Positions 15,173 to 24,245 of a stretch of 64,000 nucleotides of DNA are shown here, in pieces (positions within the stretch are counted from its first letter, which is position 1; each line of letters begins with the position of its first letter). The stretch comes from Thermohalobaculum sp039180675 (GTDB lineage: Bacteria > Pseudomonadota > Alphaproteobacteria > Rhodobacterales > Rhodobacteraceae). Location of the stretch: contig JBCDDC010000016.1 of NCBI GenBank assembly GCA_039180675.1, forward strand, positions 53,068 to 117,067, written 5' to 3'. The notes under the pieces were generated by a model that did not search any database, was not told the DNA's origin, and was given only the letters and a program-made list of their open reading frames with translations. The position numbers were made by a program, and so were the translations under genes.

Positions 15173-17617
15173 ATGGCTGATCTTCCGACCAAAGCGCGCG
15201 CGGTGATCATCGGAGGTGGTGTCTCTGGTTGCTCGATAGCGTACCATCTCGGGCTGCTCGGATGGGACGAGGTGATCCTGCTGGAGCGCAAGCAGCTCAC
15301 CTGCGGCACCACCTGGCACGCGGCTGGTCTGATCGGCCAGCTCCGCGCCAATCAGAACATGACCCGGCTCGCGAAATACTCCGCGGATCTCTATGTGAAG
15401 CTTGAGGAAGAGACAGGTGTCGCCACGGGCATGAGGCAGAATGGCTCGATCACCGTGGCCCTTACCGAAGAGCGCAAGGAGGAAATCTACCGCCAGGCCG
15501 CACTTGCCCGCGCTTTCGGCGTGGATGTGGCCGAGATCAGCCCGGCCGAGGCGGGTGAAATGTATCCGCATCTGAACATCGATGACGTGGTCGCCGCCGT
15601 GCATCTTCCCCTCGACGGGCAGGCAGACCCGGCTAACATCGCGCTGGCGCTCGCAAAAGGTGCCCGCCAGCGCGGTGCTAAGATCGTAGAGGGTGTGAAG
15701 GTCACCGCGGTTCATCAGGATCGCGGTAAGGTCACCGGTGTCGCCTGGGAGAAAGGCGGCGAGACAGGCACCATCCAGTCCGACGTGGTCATCAATTGCG
15801 GTGGCATGTGGGCTCGCGATATTGGCTTGATGGCGGGCGTCTCGGTGCCTCTGCATGCTTGCGAACACTTCTACATCGTGACCGAGCCCATCGACGGGCT
15901 GAAACAGGTCCCGGTTCTCCGCGTGCCTGACGAATGCGCGTATTACAAGGAAGACGCGGGCAAAATGATGCTCGGCGCCTTCGAGCCAAAGGCCAAGCCC
16001 TGGGGCACGAACGGCATCCCCGAGAGTTTTGAGTTCGATCAGTTGCCCGAGGATATCGACCATTTCGAACCGATCCTCGAGATGGGGATCAACCGCATGC
16101 CGATGCTGGGCGAGGCAGGCATCCACACCTTCTTCAATGGCCCGGAGAGTTTCACGCCTGATGATCGCTACTATCTTGGCCAGGCTCCGAACCTCGAGGG
16201 ATTCTGGGTCGCGGCGGGCTATAACTCGATCGGGATCGTCTCGTCGGGTGGCGCGGGCTATGCTCTGAGCCATTGGATCGACAAGGGCGAGCCGCCCTTC
16301 GACCTCTGGGATGTCGATATCCGCCGGGTCCAACCCTTCCAGAACAACAAGCTTTATCTGCGGGAACGCGTGTCGGAGACGCTCGGCCTCCTCTACGCGG
16401 ATCACTTCCCGTATCGCCAGTATGAAACCTCCCGCGGGGTGCGCCGCTCTCCGTTCCATGAACATATGAAAGCTCGAGGCGCCTGCTTCGGTGAGGTCGC
16501 AGGTTGGGAACGCCCGAACTGGTTTGCCAAGAGCGGTCAGACGCCGGAGTACCAGTATAGCTGGGGTCGCCAGAACTGGTTCGAGAACTCTGCGGAGGAG
16601 CACAACGCCATCCGCACCGGCGTCGGCATGTACGACATGTCGAGCTTTGGCAAGATCCGCGCCGAGGGGCCGGATGTCGAGGCGGTGCTCAACCGAATCT
16701 GCGGCGGCGACATGAGCGTGCCTGCGGGCAAGATCGTCTACACCCAGTTCCTGAACGATCGCGGCGGGATCGAGGCAGATGTCACGGTCACCCGGCTCTC
16801 GGAGACTTCCTACCTGATCGTCACCCCCGCTGCGACACTGGTGCGCGATCTGAGTTGGCTGAAGCGCCATACGGGCGAGGCGCGGGTCGTGTTCACCGAT
16901 GTCACCTCAGGCGAGGGCTGCCTCGCCGTGATGGGGCCGAAGGCGCGGGATCTCCTGTCCGCCGCTAGCCCGCATGATTGGACCAACGAGACACATCCCT
17001 TCGGCTGGGCGCATGAGATCGAGATCGGCATGGGCCTCGCAAGGGCGCATCGAGTCACCTATGTGGGCGAGCTTGGCTGGGAGCTTTATGCTTCCTCCGA
17101 CCAATGCGCTCATCTATTCGAGACGCTTTGGGAAGCAGGGCAGGACCACGGGCTCAAGCTCTGCGGCATGCACATGATGGACAGCTGCCGGATCGAGAAG
17201 GCCTTCCGCCACTATGGCCACGACATCACCGACGAGGATCACGTGCTCGAGGCGGGCCTCGGATTTGCGGTGAAAACAGCCAAGCCCGACTTCATCGGCC
17301 GCGAGGCGGTGCTGAACAAGAAACAGCAGGGCCTCGACCGGCGCATGGTCCAGTTCAAGCTGACGGATGCGGAGCGGCTGCTCTACCACAACGAGCCGAT
17401 CCTGCGGGACGGTGAGATCGTCAGCTACCTGACCTCCGGCAATTACGGTCACTATCTCGGTGCCGCGATTGGGATGGGCTATGTGCCCTGCAAGGGCGAA
17501 AGCGTAGAGGAACTGCTGGGCTCGACCTTCGAGATCGATGTGGCGGGGACCCGGGTGCAGGCGGAGGCCTCGCTGAAACCGATGTATGATCCGAGATCCG
17601 AGCGGGTTCGGATCTGA
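15173..17617 (+). CDS. FAD-dependent oxidoreductase with GcvT domain (dimethylglycine/sarcosine dehydrogenase family), copy 2
   Basis: An 814-residue paralogue of the 11665 gene with the same layout: FAD motif AVIIGGGVSGCSI at about residues 10-22, TTWHAAGL near 48 with the FAD-linking histidine, central FAO_M block, and C-terminal GcvT-like domain (LGWELYA near 635; AGLGFAVK near 695). It starts 15 bp after the methyltransferase gene. Two non-identical copies in one operon suggest consecutive substrates, such as dimethylglycine then sarcosine. The ends LKPMYDPRSERVRI here and QPLWDPENERLRA in copy 1 are alike. Confidence 0.88.
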   Translation: MADLPTKARAVIIGGGVSGCSIAYHLGLLGWDEVILLERKQLTCGTTWHAAGLIGQLRANQNMTRLAKYSADLYVKLEEETGVATGMRQNGSITVALTEERKEEIYRQAALARAFGVDVAEISPAEAGEMYPHLNIDDVVAAVHLPLDGQADPANIALALAKGARQRGAKIVEGVKVTAVHQDRGKVTGVAWEKGGETGTIQSDVVINCGGMWARDIGLMAGVSVPLHACEHFYIVTEPIDGLKQVPVLRVPDECAYYKEDAGKMMLGAFEPKAKPWGTNGIPESFEFDQLPEDIDHFEPILEMGINRMPMLGEAGIHTFFNGPESFTPDDRYYLGQAPNLEGFWVAAGYNSIGIVSSGGAGYALSHWIDKGEPPFDLWDVDIRRVQPFQNNKLYLRERVSETLGLLYADHFPYRQYETSRGVRRSPFHEHMKARGACFGEVAGWERPNWFAKSGQTPEYQYSWGRQNWFENSAEEHNAIRTGVGMYDMSSFGKIRAEGPDVEAVLNRICGGDMSVPAGKIVYTQFLNDRGGIEADVTVTRLSETSYLIVTPAATLVRDLSWLKRHTGEARVVFTDVTSGEGCLAVMGPKARDLLSAASPHDWTNETHPFGWAHEIEIGMGLARAHRVTYVGELGWELYASSDQCAHLFETLWEAGQDHGLKLCGMHMMDSCRIEKAFRHYGHDITDEDHVLEAGLGFAVKTAKPDFIGREAVLNKKQQGLDRRMVQFKLTDAERLLYHNEPILRDGEIVSYLTSGNYGHYLGAAIGMGYVPCKGESVEELLGSTFEIDVAGTRVQAEASLKPMYDPRSERVRI

Positions 17618-17673
17618 GCCTTTCAGGATGCGCCCCCCGGAAGCCCGGTACCCGGACCTCCGGCGGCCACTGA

Positions 17674-17811
17674 AGCACACCTTCGGTGTGCTACGGGGCG
17701 TCTGCGGCAAGCGCCTCCCTCGATGACCTAAGAGCGGCGCGCCCGCTGGTCCTCAGGACGTTTACGTCCTGCGGCAGAGCTTGCTCTGCCGTGCTCCATG
17801 CGTGCATGGAG
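17674..17811. other. array of four perfect tandem hairpins
   Basis: The 236-bp spacer holds four perfect stem-loops of unrelated sequence: 17674-17692 (8 bp, loop TTC), 17755-17770 (7 bp, loop TT), 17772-17791 (9 bp, loop TT) and 17794-17811 (8 bp, loop GT). The last three are separated by only 1-2 nt. A weaker 5-bp hairpin lies near 17732-17746. None has a following T-run. The array sits between the demethylation operon and the PLP decarboxylase gene, whose ribosome site begins about 30 bp further on. The architecture is like that at 14137-14209. Confidence 0.8.
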
Positions 17812-17853
17812 AGGATCAGCATCGAGACGGGTGATCTCACAAGGGAGAGGCGG

Positions 17854-19254
17854 ATGAAGCGCGACGATTATCTCGGTTGGGCGGAGCGGGCGATGCGCTG
17901 GGGGGCAGACTACCTGGCTAATATCCGTGAGCGACCGGTCCGTGCACCTCTCGATCCCGGCGCAACGGTTTGGGATCTTCCGTCCTCTCCACCGGCAGAA
18001 CCCGAGCCGATGGAAGCGATCTGGGCGGATTTTGAGCGGACCGTACCGCCCGGCCTTACCCATTGGCAGCACCCGCGCTTCTTCGCCTACTTCCCGGCCA
18101 ATGCCTCACCTGCCTCGATGGTCGCCGAGCATCTGACGAGCGTAATGGCGGTCAATCCGCTGCTCTGGCAGGCCTCGCCGGTCGCGACGGAGCTTGAAGG
18201 CGTCATGATCGGGTGGCTGCGGCAGGCGCTGGGGCTCGCGGACCACTTCACCGGGGTGACCCATGACACCGCCTCGATCGCGACCTTCTCGGCCGTACTG
18301 ACCATGCGCGAGCGTGCGACGGGCTTTGAAGCCAATCAAGCGGGCCTCGACCGAAGGCTCCGAGTCTATGCGTCGGCACAAACGCACAGCTCGGTCGATA
18401 AGGCCGTCACTATGGCCGGCATCGGTCGGGAGAACCTTGTGAAGGTGCAGACCGACGATCAATGGGCGATGCAGCCCGATGCCTTGGCAGCCGCTATCGA
18501 AGCGGATCTCGAGGCCGGTCATACGCCAGCGGGCGTGGTTCTTTGCATCGGCGGTACTGGGATTGGCGCTTCTGACCCGGTAGCGCCGTGTCTCGAGATC
18601 GCCAAAAGGCATGATCTCTACACCCATGTCGATGCGGCCTGGGCGGGCTCGGCGATGATCTGCCCGGAGGAACGGGTCCATTGGGACGGGATCGATGGCG
18701 CCGACTCTATCGTCTTCAACCCGCATAAATGGCTTGGCGTGCAGTTCGATTGCGCGGTCCAGTTTCTTGCCGATCCCACCGAACAGATCCGCACGCTTGC
18801 CATGCGGCCGGACTATCTGCACACCCCGGGCGAGGGTGAGATCGTCAACTATTCCGAATGGACGCCGCAGCTCGGCCGCCGCTTCCGCGCGCTGAAGATC
18901 TGGTTCGTGCTGCGCGCCTATGGCCTCGATGGTTTGCGGGAGCGGATCCGCAACCACATCCGCTGGACGCGAGAGTTAGCGGCAAAGATCGATGCGGAGG
19001 ATGGCTTCGAGATCGTGACGCCACCCATGTTCGCGCTCTTCACCTTTCGCTATGTGCGAACGGGCGCGGACCTCGGCGACCTTAACCGCCGCCTGATCGA
19101 GGCGATCAATGCGGACGGGCGCATCTATCTGACACAGACCATCCATGAGGGGCAGTTTGTCATTCGCTTCACCGTGGGCCAGTGGGATACTGAGGAAACC
19201 GATGTTACCTTCGCGTGGGAGGTGATCCGCGAAATCGCCGCTAGCCTCGACTGA
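17854..19254 (+). CDS. PLP-dependent group II decarboxylase (aromatic-L-amino-acid decarboxylase-like)
   Basis: A 466-residue enzyme of the DOPA/tryptophan decarboxylase family. The PLP-binding lysine is in FNPHKWLGVQFDC, the aspartate contacting the pyridine nitrogen in HVDAAWAGSAM, and the N-terminal substrate block is THWQHPRFFAYFPANAS. The start at 17854 follows GGGAGAGG. Longer readings run through the hairpin array and are rejected. The family makes amines from aromatic amino acids; the exact substrate is not readable. It is followed 11 bp later by an ICL/PEP-mutase enzyme. Confidence 0.85.
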   Translation: MKRDDYLGWAERAMRWGADYLANIRERPVRAPLDPGATVWDLPSSPPAEPEPMEAIWADFERTVPPGLTHWQHPRFFAYFPANASPASMVAEHLTSVMAVNPLLWQASPVATELEGVMIGWLRQALGLADHFTGVTHDTASIATFSAVLTMRERATGFEANQAGLDRRLRVYASAQTHSSVDKAVTMAGIGRENLVKVQTDDQWAMQPDALAAAIEADLEAGHTPAGVVLCIGGTGIGASDPVAPCLEIAKRHDLYTHVDAAWAGSAMICPEERVHWDGIDGADSIVFNPHKWLGVQFDCAVQFLADPTEQIRTLAMRPDYLHTPGEGEIVNYSEWTPQLGRRFRALKIWFVLRAYGLDGLRERIRNHIRWTRELAAKIDAEDGFEIVTPPMFALFTFRYVRTGADLGDLNRRLIEAINADGRIYLTQTIHEGQFVIRFTVGQWDTEETDVTFAWEVIREIAASLD

Positions 19255-19265
19255 AGGAGCGCTCG

Positions 19266-20105
19266 ATGACCGATCAGACCGAGAAAGCCCAGCGCTTCCG
19301 TGATGCCCATCGCAAGGGCGCGCCGCTGGTGCTGCCCAACGCCTGGGACCCGGGGTCTGCTCGACTGCTCGCGGGTCTCGGCTTTCAGGCCATCGCGACT
19401 ACCTCGGCCGGGTTCGCGTTCAGCCGGGGGCGTCTCGATCAGGTTGGCCAGAACAGCCGCGACGACGCCTTGGCGCATGCGGCAGAGCTTGTTGACGCTG
19501 TCGATCTCCCGGTCAGCGCCGATTTCGAGGACGGGTTCGGAGCGGATCCCGCTACGGTCGCGGAGACGGTGCGCATGGCCGCCGAGGTGGGCCTTGTCGG
19601 CTGTACGATCGAGGACACTACCGGCGATCCCGACCAGCCCATCTTTCCGTTCAACCACGCGCTTGCCCGGATCGAAGCCGCCATTGACGCTGCGCGCGCG
19701 TGCCCGTTCCCCTTCACGCTGACCGCGCGAGCGGAGAATTATCTGCACGGCCGCGCCGATCTAGAGGACACGCTCGCCCGGCTGAAGGCGTTCGAGGCTG
19801 CGGGTGCTGACTGCCTCTATGCGCCAGGTTTGCTGGATCTTGACACAATTCGCACAGTTACCTCTGCTCTTGAGAAGCCTTTCAACGTGGTCATCGGCAT
19901 CCGACCAAAAGGAATAAGTATCTCGGATCTCGCAGAAGCCGGGGTGGCCCGTATCAGCCTAGGTTCCTCGCTTGCCCGCCGCGCCTATGGCGCGCTGATA
20001 GATGCGGGTGAGGAGATCCTCGGCCCTGGCACCTTTTCCGAGGCCGAGAAAGGTGCTCCGTTCGCGACGATCGAGGGGCTGCTGCGAGACTTGCAAAAGG
20101 CGTGA
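19266..20105 (+). CDS. isocitrate lyase/PEP mutase superfamily enzyme
   Basis: A 279-residue TIM-barrel enzyme. LVLPNAWDPGSARLL at the start, SADFEDGFG (metal-binding acidic loop, about residue 85) and CTIEDTTGD (about 115) are the hallmarks of the PEPM/oxaloacetate decarboxylase-like branch. True isocitrate lyases are longer and have a KKCGH motif, which is absent here. The enzyme probably cleaves or forms a C-C bond next to a carboxylate. It begins 11 bp after the decarboxylase gene and is probably co-transcribed. Confidence 0.82.
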   Translation: MTDQTEKAQRFRDAHRKGAPLVLPNAWDPGSARLLAGLGFQAIATTSAGFAFSRGRLDQVGQNSRDDALAHAAELVDAVDLPVSADFEDGFGADPATVAETVRMAAEVGLVGCTIEDTTGDPDQPIFPFNHALARIEAAIDAARACPFPFTLTARAENYLHGRADLEDTLARLKAFEAAGADCLYAPGLLDLDTIRTVTSALEKPFNVVIGIRPKGISISDLAEAGVARISLGSSLARRAYGALIDAGEEILGPGTFSEAEKGAPFATIEGLLRDLQKA

Positions 20106-20178
20106 AGCCTCCCGCCATTGCGCCACGTGCCCTTCTTGCCTAAGACGCTTGTCGCTGAATGACGACGGGGAGACCACC

Positions 20179-21024
20179 ATGAGCCACGCCGACCTTGAGA
20201 CCGCGATCGAGACCGCCTGGGATGGGCGCGATCAGATCACTTCCGCCACTGCGGGAGAGACTCGCGAAGCGGTTGAAACCACGCTGGATCAGATGGACAG
20301 CGGCAAGCTCCGCGTGGCCGAGAAGGGCCCAGATGGCGCATGGAATGTGAACCAGTGGGCCAAGAAGGCCGTGCTGCTGAGCTTTCGCCTCAATGACATG
20401 ACCCCGATCGAGGGTGGGCCCGGCAAGGCCACCTGGTGGGACAAGGTGCCGTCGAAGTTCGAGGGGTGGGGCGACAATCAATGGGCCGAAGCGGGCTTTC
20501 GTGCGGTGCCGAACTGTGTGGTCCGCCGATCGGCCTATATCGCGCCGGGGGTCGTGCTCATGCCGTCTTTCGTGAACCTTGGCGCCTATGTTGACAGCGG
20601 CACGATGGTGGACACTTGGGCGACCGTCGGATCCTGTGCCCAGATCGGAAAGAATGTTCATATCTCTGGCGGTGCGGGTATCGGCGGCGTGCTGGAGCCG
20701 CTGCAGGCCGGTCCTGTGATCATTGAGGATGGCTGCTTCATCGGCGCGCGCTCCGAAGTCGCCGAGGGTGTGATCGTCCGCGAAGGTTCGGTTCTCTCGA
20801 TGGGCGTCTTCATCGGCGCATCGACGAAGATCGTTGATCGAGCGACTGGTGAGACCTTCATCGGTGAGGTGCCGCCTTACTCCGTCGTGGTGCCTGGCAC
20901 CCTTCCCGGTAAGCCGATGCCCGATGGCTCGCCTGGCCCGGGTCTCTACTGCGCGGTCATCGTCAAGACGGTCGACCAGCGCACCCGGTCGAAGACCTCG
21001 ATCAACGAATTGCTGCGTGACTGA
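20179..21024 (+). CDS. dapD: 2,3,4,5-tetrahydropyridine-2,6-dicarboxylate N-succinyltransferase
   Basis: A 281-residue left-handed beta-helix acyltransferase of the lysine/diaminopimelate pathway. It uses succinyl-CoA to block tetrahydrodipicolinate. The hexapeptide repeat region spans about residues 105-225 (for example SAYIAPGVVLMPSFVNLGAY, AQIGKNVHISGGAGIGG). NVNQWAKKAVLLSFR near residue 55 is a family signature. The start at 20179 follows GGGGAG. Its end overlaps the next small gene by 8 bp, and dapE follows two genes later. Confidence 0.94.
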   Translation: MSHADLETAIETAWDGRDQITSATAGETREAVETTLDQMDSGKLRVAEKGPDGAWNVNQWAKKAVLLSFRLNDMTPIEGGPGKATWWDKVPSKFEGWGDNQWAEAGFRAVPNCVVRRSAYIAPGVVLMPSFVNLGAYVDSGTMVDTWATVGSCAQIGKNVHISGGAGIGGVLEPLQAGPVIIEDGCFIGARSEVAEGVIVREGSVLSMGVFIGASTKIVDRATGETFIGEVPPYSVVVPGTLPGKPMPDGSPGPGLYCAVIVKTVDQRTRSKTSINELLRD

Positions 21025-21340
21025 GAACGGCAAGCCCCGGCCTGTCTACACCTTGCTGGTCCAGGTGGGTCGTAAGGAGGGCGATGGTCTGCCGGATGGC
21101 GCAACCGGCGCGGGCCTGCTCTGCTATGCAGCGGGTGTCGACGAGGCAGAGGCAGTTAACGAGACCGTCGCAGTCCTGCGCGAGGCTGGCATGGCGCCGT
21201 TGGAGGTCGAAGGGCTCGGTACCGCCGAGGAACGCGCCGCCGACGGCCATGTGATTGAGCCCGACGAACAGGCGCTGATAGACCGCGCCCTCACCGACAA
21301 CGCGGTGATCGTTGCTCAGACCACCCTGTTCGACGACTGA
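21017..21340 (+). CDS. hypothetical protein between dapD and dapE
   Basis: A 107-residue soluble protein starting at GTG 21017 inside the last codons of dapD. The sequence (YTLLVQVGRKEGDGLPDGATGAGLLCYAAGVDEAEAVNETVAVLRE in outline) suggests a small alpha/beta fold with an AGVDE-type loop. I recognise no named family. Tight packing in the dap operon argues that it is expressed, and a role in lysine synthesis would be guesswork. Confidence 0.65.
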   Translation: MTENGKPRPVYTLLVQVGRKEGDGLPDGATGAGLLCYAAGVDEAEAVNETVAVLREAGMAPLEVEGLGTAEERAADGHVIEPDEQALIDRALTDNAVIVAQTTLFDD

Positions 21341-21342
21341 TC

Positions 21343-21981
21343 ATGGACGTCTTTCTCGATCTCGACGGCACGTTGACCGACAACAGCATCGGCATCATGG
21401 CATCCGTCGAGCACGCCCTCACGCATCTGGACGAGCCGGTTCCCTCGCGCAAAGAATTGCTGGCTTGGATTGGTCCGCCGCTCAAGAACAGTTTTCAGGC
21501 CCATCTCGGTTCGGAAGAGAAAGCCGCACGGGCCATCGCGCTCTATCGGGAGCGATATCGCGAGACCGGGCTCTTTGAAAACGAGGTCTATGATGGCATC
21601 CCGGAAATGATGGATCATCTTGTCGCCCGCGGCGCTCGGCTCCACCTTGCGACCTCCAAGCCACGGGTGTTCGCGGAGCGCATCGTCGCACATTTCGGTC
21701 TCGACACACGGTTATCGAGCGTATTCGGGTCGGAGCTTGATGGGCATAATTCTGAGAAGGCGGAGCTTTTGAAATACGCGAAGGAGACACTTGGAGTGGC
21801 AGGCGGGATCATGCTGGGCGACAGATGCTATGACATGACAGGCGCGCTCGCGGCAGACTGTAAGGCGATAGGGGCGCTCTGGGGGTTCGGCAGCAGGGAA
21901 GAGCTGACCGACGCCGGAGCACATCGTCTGGCTGGCACACCATCCGAAGCGGCGACAGCGATCGATGAGGCTTTGCAATGA
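21343..21981 (+). CDS. HAD-family hydrolase, phosphoglycolate phosphatase-like
   Basis: A 212-residue HAD phosphatase. Motif I is FLDLDGTLTDN (Asp nucleophile at residue 6), motif II LATSKP (about 101), motif III lysine in NSEKAELL, and motif IV LGDRCYDMTGA (about 152). A helical cap follows motif I. This is the Gph/PgmB branch, and the substrate may be phosphoglycolate or a nucleotide. It starts 2 bp after the preceding gene and overlaps dapE by 4 bp, so it belongs to the dap transcription unit. Confidence 0.86.
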   Translation: MDVFLDLDGTLTDNSIGIMASVEHALTHLDEPVPSRKELLAWIGPPLKNSFQAHLGSEEKAARAIALYRERYRETGLFENEVYDGIPEMMDHLVARGARLHLATSKPRVFAERIVAHFGLDTRLSSVFGSELDGHNSEKAELLKYAKETLGVAGGIMLGDRCYDMTGALAADCKAIGALWGFGSREELTDAGAHRLAGTPSEAATAIDEALQ

Positions 21982-23117
21982 CGCGTCCCGGACCAGTCCA
22001 ACTGACCGCCGATCTGATCCGCTGTCCTTCGGTCACGCCCGAGGAGGGCGGTGCGATCCAGCTCCTCGAGGATCTGTTGACCGGGGCCGGTTTTCGTTGC
22101 ACCCGCATCCCGCGCGGCGGGATTGAAAACTTGTTCGCCCGGTGGGGAACAGCAGGCCCTGTGCTCGGCTTCAATGGCCACACCGATGTGGTACCGATAG
22201 GAAATCGGGCTGATTGGACCCATGACCCCTTCAGCGGCCATATCGAGCAGGGCGTTCTTTGGGGCCGCGGTGCGACAGACATGAAGTCGGGCGTCGCCGC
22301 CTATGTCGCTGCGGCGATCCGCTTTGTCGAGGAGACGCCACCCGACGGGTCGGTTTCGATCTTGATCACCGGGGATGAGGAGGGCGACGCGACAGACGGG
22401 ACCACCGCGATCCTCGACTGGATGGCAGAGCAGGGTGAGGCGCTGGACGCCTGTATCGTCGGTGAGCCGACGTCGGTCTCCCGCCTGGGTGACGTGATCA
22501 AGATTGGGCGGCGGGGGTCGATGACCGGCACGCTCACGGTGCGTGGCAAGCAAGGCCATGCCGCATATCCCGAGCGGGCAGAGAACCCGTTGCCGGTGCT
22601 CGCACGGATCTGTGCGTCCCTGACAGGTTGCCCACTCGACGAAGGGTCGGAGCATTTTCAGCCGTCTACCCTCGCGCTCACCTCGATCGACGTCGGGAAC
22701 CCGGCCTCGAACGTGATCCCGGCCGAGGGCAGGGCGGTCTTCAATATCCGCTTCAACGACCTCCACGAGGCCGAGGGGATCAAGGTCTGGGTGCAGCGTT
22801 TCGTTGACGAGGGCCTCGGTGGAACGCCGTGTGTGGCCTCGATCGACTGGAAGGTCTCGGGGGAGAGTTTCCTGACCAAGCCCGGAGCCTTTACCGAACT
22901 TGTCAGTGCCTCAGTTGCTGGAACAGCGGGGACAAACCCGCAGATGACAACCGGTGGCGGCACGTCGGACGCACGCTTTATCAAGTCGATTTGCCCGGTG
23001 GTCGAGGTCGGACTTGTCGGCGACACCATGCATCAGGTGGATGAACGCGTCCCCGTCGCAGATATCGAAGGCCTTACACGGATCTACGGGGAGATCCTGC
23101 GCCGTTTCTTCGCCTAA
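21978..23117 (+). CDS. dapE: succinyl-diaminopimelate desuccinylase
   Basis: A 379-residue dizinc M20 peptidase-like enzyme that removes succinate from N-succinyl-LL-diaminopimelate. Visible motifs are FNGHTDVVPIG (metal-binding His and the catalytic Asp two residues on), WGRGATDMKSGVAAY (bridging Asp), ITGDEEGDA (catalytic Glu), VGEPTS and, at the C-terminus, GGGTSDARFIK and GLVGDTMHQVDE (last metal His). The family length is about 375. It completes the succinylase branch begun by dapD. Confidence 0.95.
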   Translation: MTRPGPVQLTADLIRCPSVTPEEGGAIQLLEDLLTGAGFRCTRIPRGGIENLFARWGTAGPVLGFNGHTDVVPIGNRADWTHDPFSGHIEQGVLWGRGATDMKSGVAAYVAAAIRFVEETPPDGSVSILITGDEEGDATDGTTAILDWMAEQGEALDACIVGEPTSVSRLGDVIKIGRRGSMTGTLTVRGKQGHAAYPERAENPLPVLARICASLTGCPLDEGSEHFQPSTLALTSIDVGNPASNVIPAEGRAVFNIRFNDLHEAEGIKVWVQRFVDEGLGGTPCVASIDWKVSGESFLTKPGAFTELVSASVAGTAGTNPQMTTGGGTSDARFIKSICPVVEVGLVGDTMHQVDERVPVADIEGLTRIYGEILRRFFA

Positions 23118-23773
23118 GTAAGTTCGACCTTTGGCACCCCGTAGACATCCGCGAGCAAACCGCCTTGAGCAACGGCCGCCATGGCTTTCTCTTCCTTCTC
23201 AAGAATGGCCCGCGCTCCATCCAGCACCTCGCTCGAACGCGCGAAAGGGACCACCACGACCCCGTCGGTATCGGCGATGATCAGATCACCGGGGCGGACG
23301 GCCTGTCCACCGCAAGAGATCGCGCCATCGATCACGCCGCCGAAGCCCTTGTGAGGCCCGCGCGGGACAACCGCCCGCGCAAAGACGTTGAACCCGGCCT
23401 CGATAATCTCGGCTGAGTCCCGGACCGCGCCGTCGATGACCAGACCTGCCAGTCCGCGTTCGACCGCGGATCGTGTCATCAACCCGCCCCAGATGGCCGC
23501 ATCCTCGAACCCTTGTGCATCACAGACCAGAGCGTCGCCCGGCTCGGCCTCGGTGATCGCCGCATGCAGCGCGGAGTTGTCAGCGACCATGCAGGCCACG
23601 GTCCGGGCCTGTGCGACGATCCGCATCGTCGGGGCAAGGGGCGAGATCGCACCTGCCATGGCCCCCGCTCGCCCCAAAGCGTCAGACGCCACCGCTGCAG
23701 GGATTTCTTGCCATGCGCTTAGTTCCTCGCCACCGAGCCGCGGGATCTCAATATCGTGGCGCCGAACGCTCAT
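23114..23773 (-). CDS. RraA-like aldolase/decarboxylase family protein
   Basis: A 219-residue protein of the RraA / 4-hydroxy-4-methyl-2-oxoglutarate aldolase family. The signature regions are DAQGFEDAAIWGGLMTRSA (D-x-G region, about residues 88-106) and LVIDGAVRDSAEI (catalytic Arg-Asp, about 116-128), then GDLIIADTDGVVVVP. Members either inhibit RNase E or act as divalent-metal aldolases. The residues needed for the enzyme role are present, so an enzymatic role is more likely. It overlaps the upstream cupin gene by 4 bp, which suggests a shared substrate. Confidence 0.8.
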   Translation of the reverse strand: MSVRRHDIEIPRLGGEELSAWQEIPAAVASDALGRAGAMAGAISPLAPTMRIVAQARTVACMVADNSALHAAITEAEPGDALVCDAQGFEDAAIWGGLMTRSAVERGLAGLVIDGAVRDSAEIIEAGFNVFARAVVPRGPHKGFGGVIDGAISCGGQAVRPGDLIIADTDGVVVVPFARSSEVLDGARAILEKEEKAMAAVAQGGLLADVYGVPKVELT

Positions 23774-24141
23774 TCTCCATCTCCGAAGCCCGTCCCCGGG
23801 TTTTCGTATGCCTTTCGCGGTGGCGCGAAGACGTCCAGCACCACCATCCCCTCCGAACCCGCTTCCATCGTGTGCGGCATGTCGCCGGGGGTTCGCCAGA
23901 AATCACCAACGGTGACCGCGACGGCCTGATCACCTTGGATCCGCGTTGCCGAGCCTTCGAGGCAGAAGCCCCATTGCTCCTCTGGGTGGTGATGCATCTT
24001 GCCCTTCGCGCCGGGCTCGAACCGTACGATCGAGACCATCGCCTGATCGCCGGTATATACCGTGGTCGTCACGCCAGGCGCCAACTCTCGTGGGATGCCT
24101 GCCGTCATATCGTCGATGTTAAAGAAATTCTCCGGCCGCAT
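23770..24141 (-). CDS. cupin-domain protein
   Basis: A 123-residue single-domain cupin. Motif 1 is GAKGKMHHHPEEQWGFCLEG (two His and a Glu as metal ligands) and motif 2 is VGDFWRTPGDMPHTMEAG (His ligand). Complete metal ligands suggest a small isomerase, dioxygenase or sensor. It overlaps the RraA-like gene and is probably co-expressed with it. The start is at 24141, and a terminator for the convergent-side carD transcript lies just upstream. Confidence 0.8.
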   Translation of the reverse strand: MRPENFFNIDDMTAGIPRELAPGVTTTVYTGDQAMVSIVRFEPGAKGKMHHHPEEQWGFCLEGSATRIQGDQAVAVTVGDFWRTPGDMPHTMEAGSEGMVVLDVFAPPRKAYENPGTGFGDGE

Positions 24142-24197
24142 TCTCTTCTCCCAGATCTGCTGGAGCTTGGAAAACGGCTTAGGTCACGTCAAATGAA

Positions 24198-24222
24198 AAA
24201 GCCCGCCGGTTAGGCGGGCTTT
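24198..24222 (-). terminator. intrinsic terminator downstream of carD
   Basis: A 10-bp perfect stem (AAAGCCCGCC 24198-24207 with GGCGGGCTTT 24213-24222, loop of 5) is followed on the minus strand by a short T tract. It lies 24 bp past the carD stop codon. Confidence 0.85.
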
Positions 24223-24245
24223 CGTATCTCCGACATCGGTCTAGA

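Noticed and set aside
15122..16870. 582-codon open frame on the minus strand opposite the second FAD/GcvT gene
   Set aside because: Same reasoning: it mirrors codon bias of a recognised enzyme, with no domain, ribosome site or independent support.
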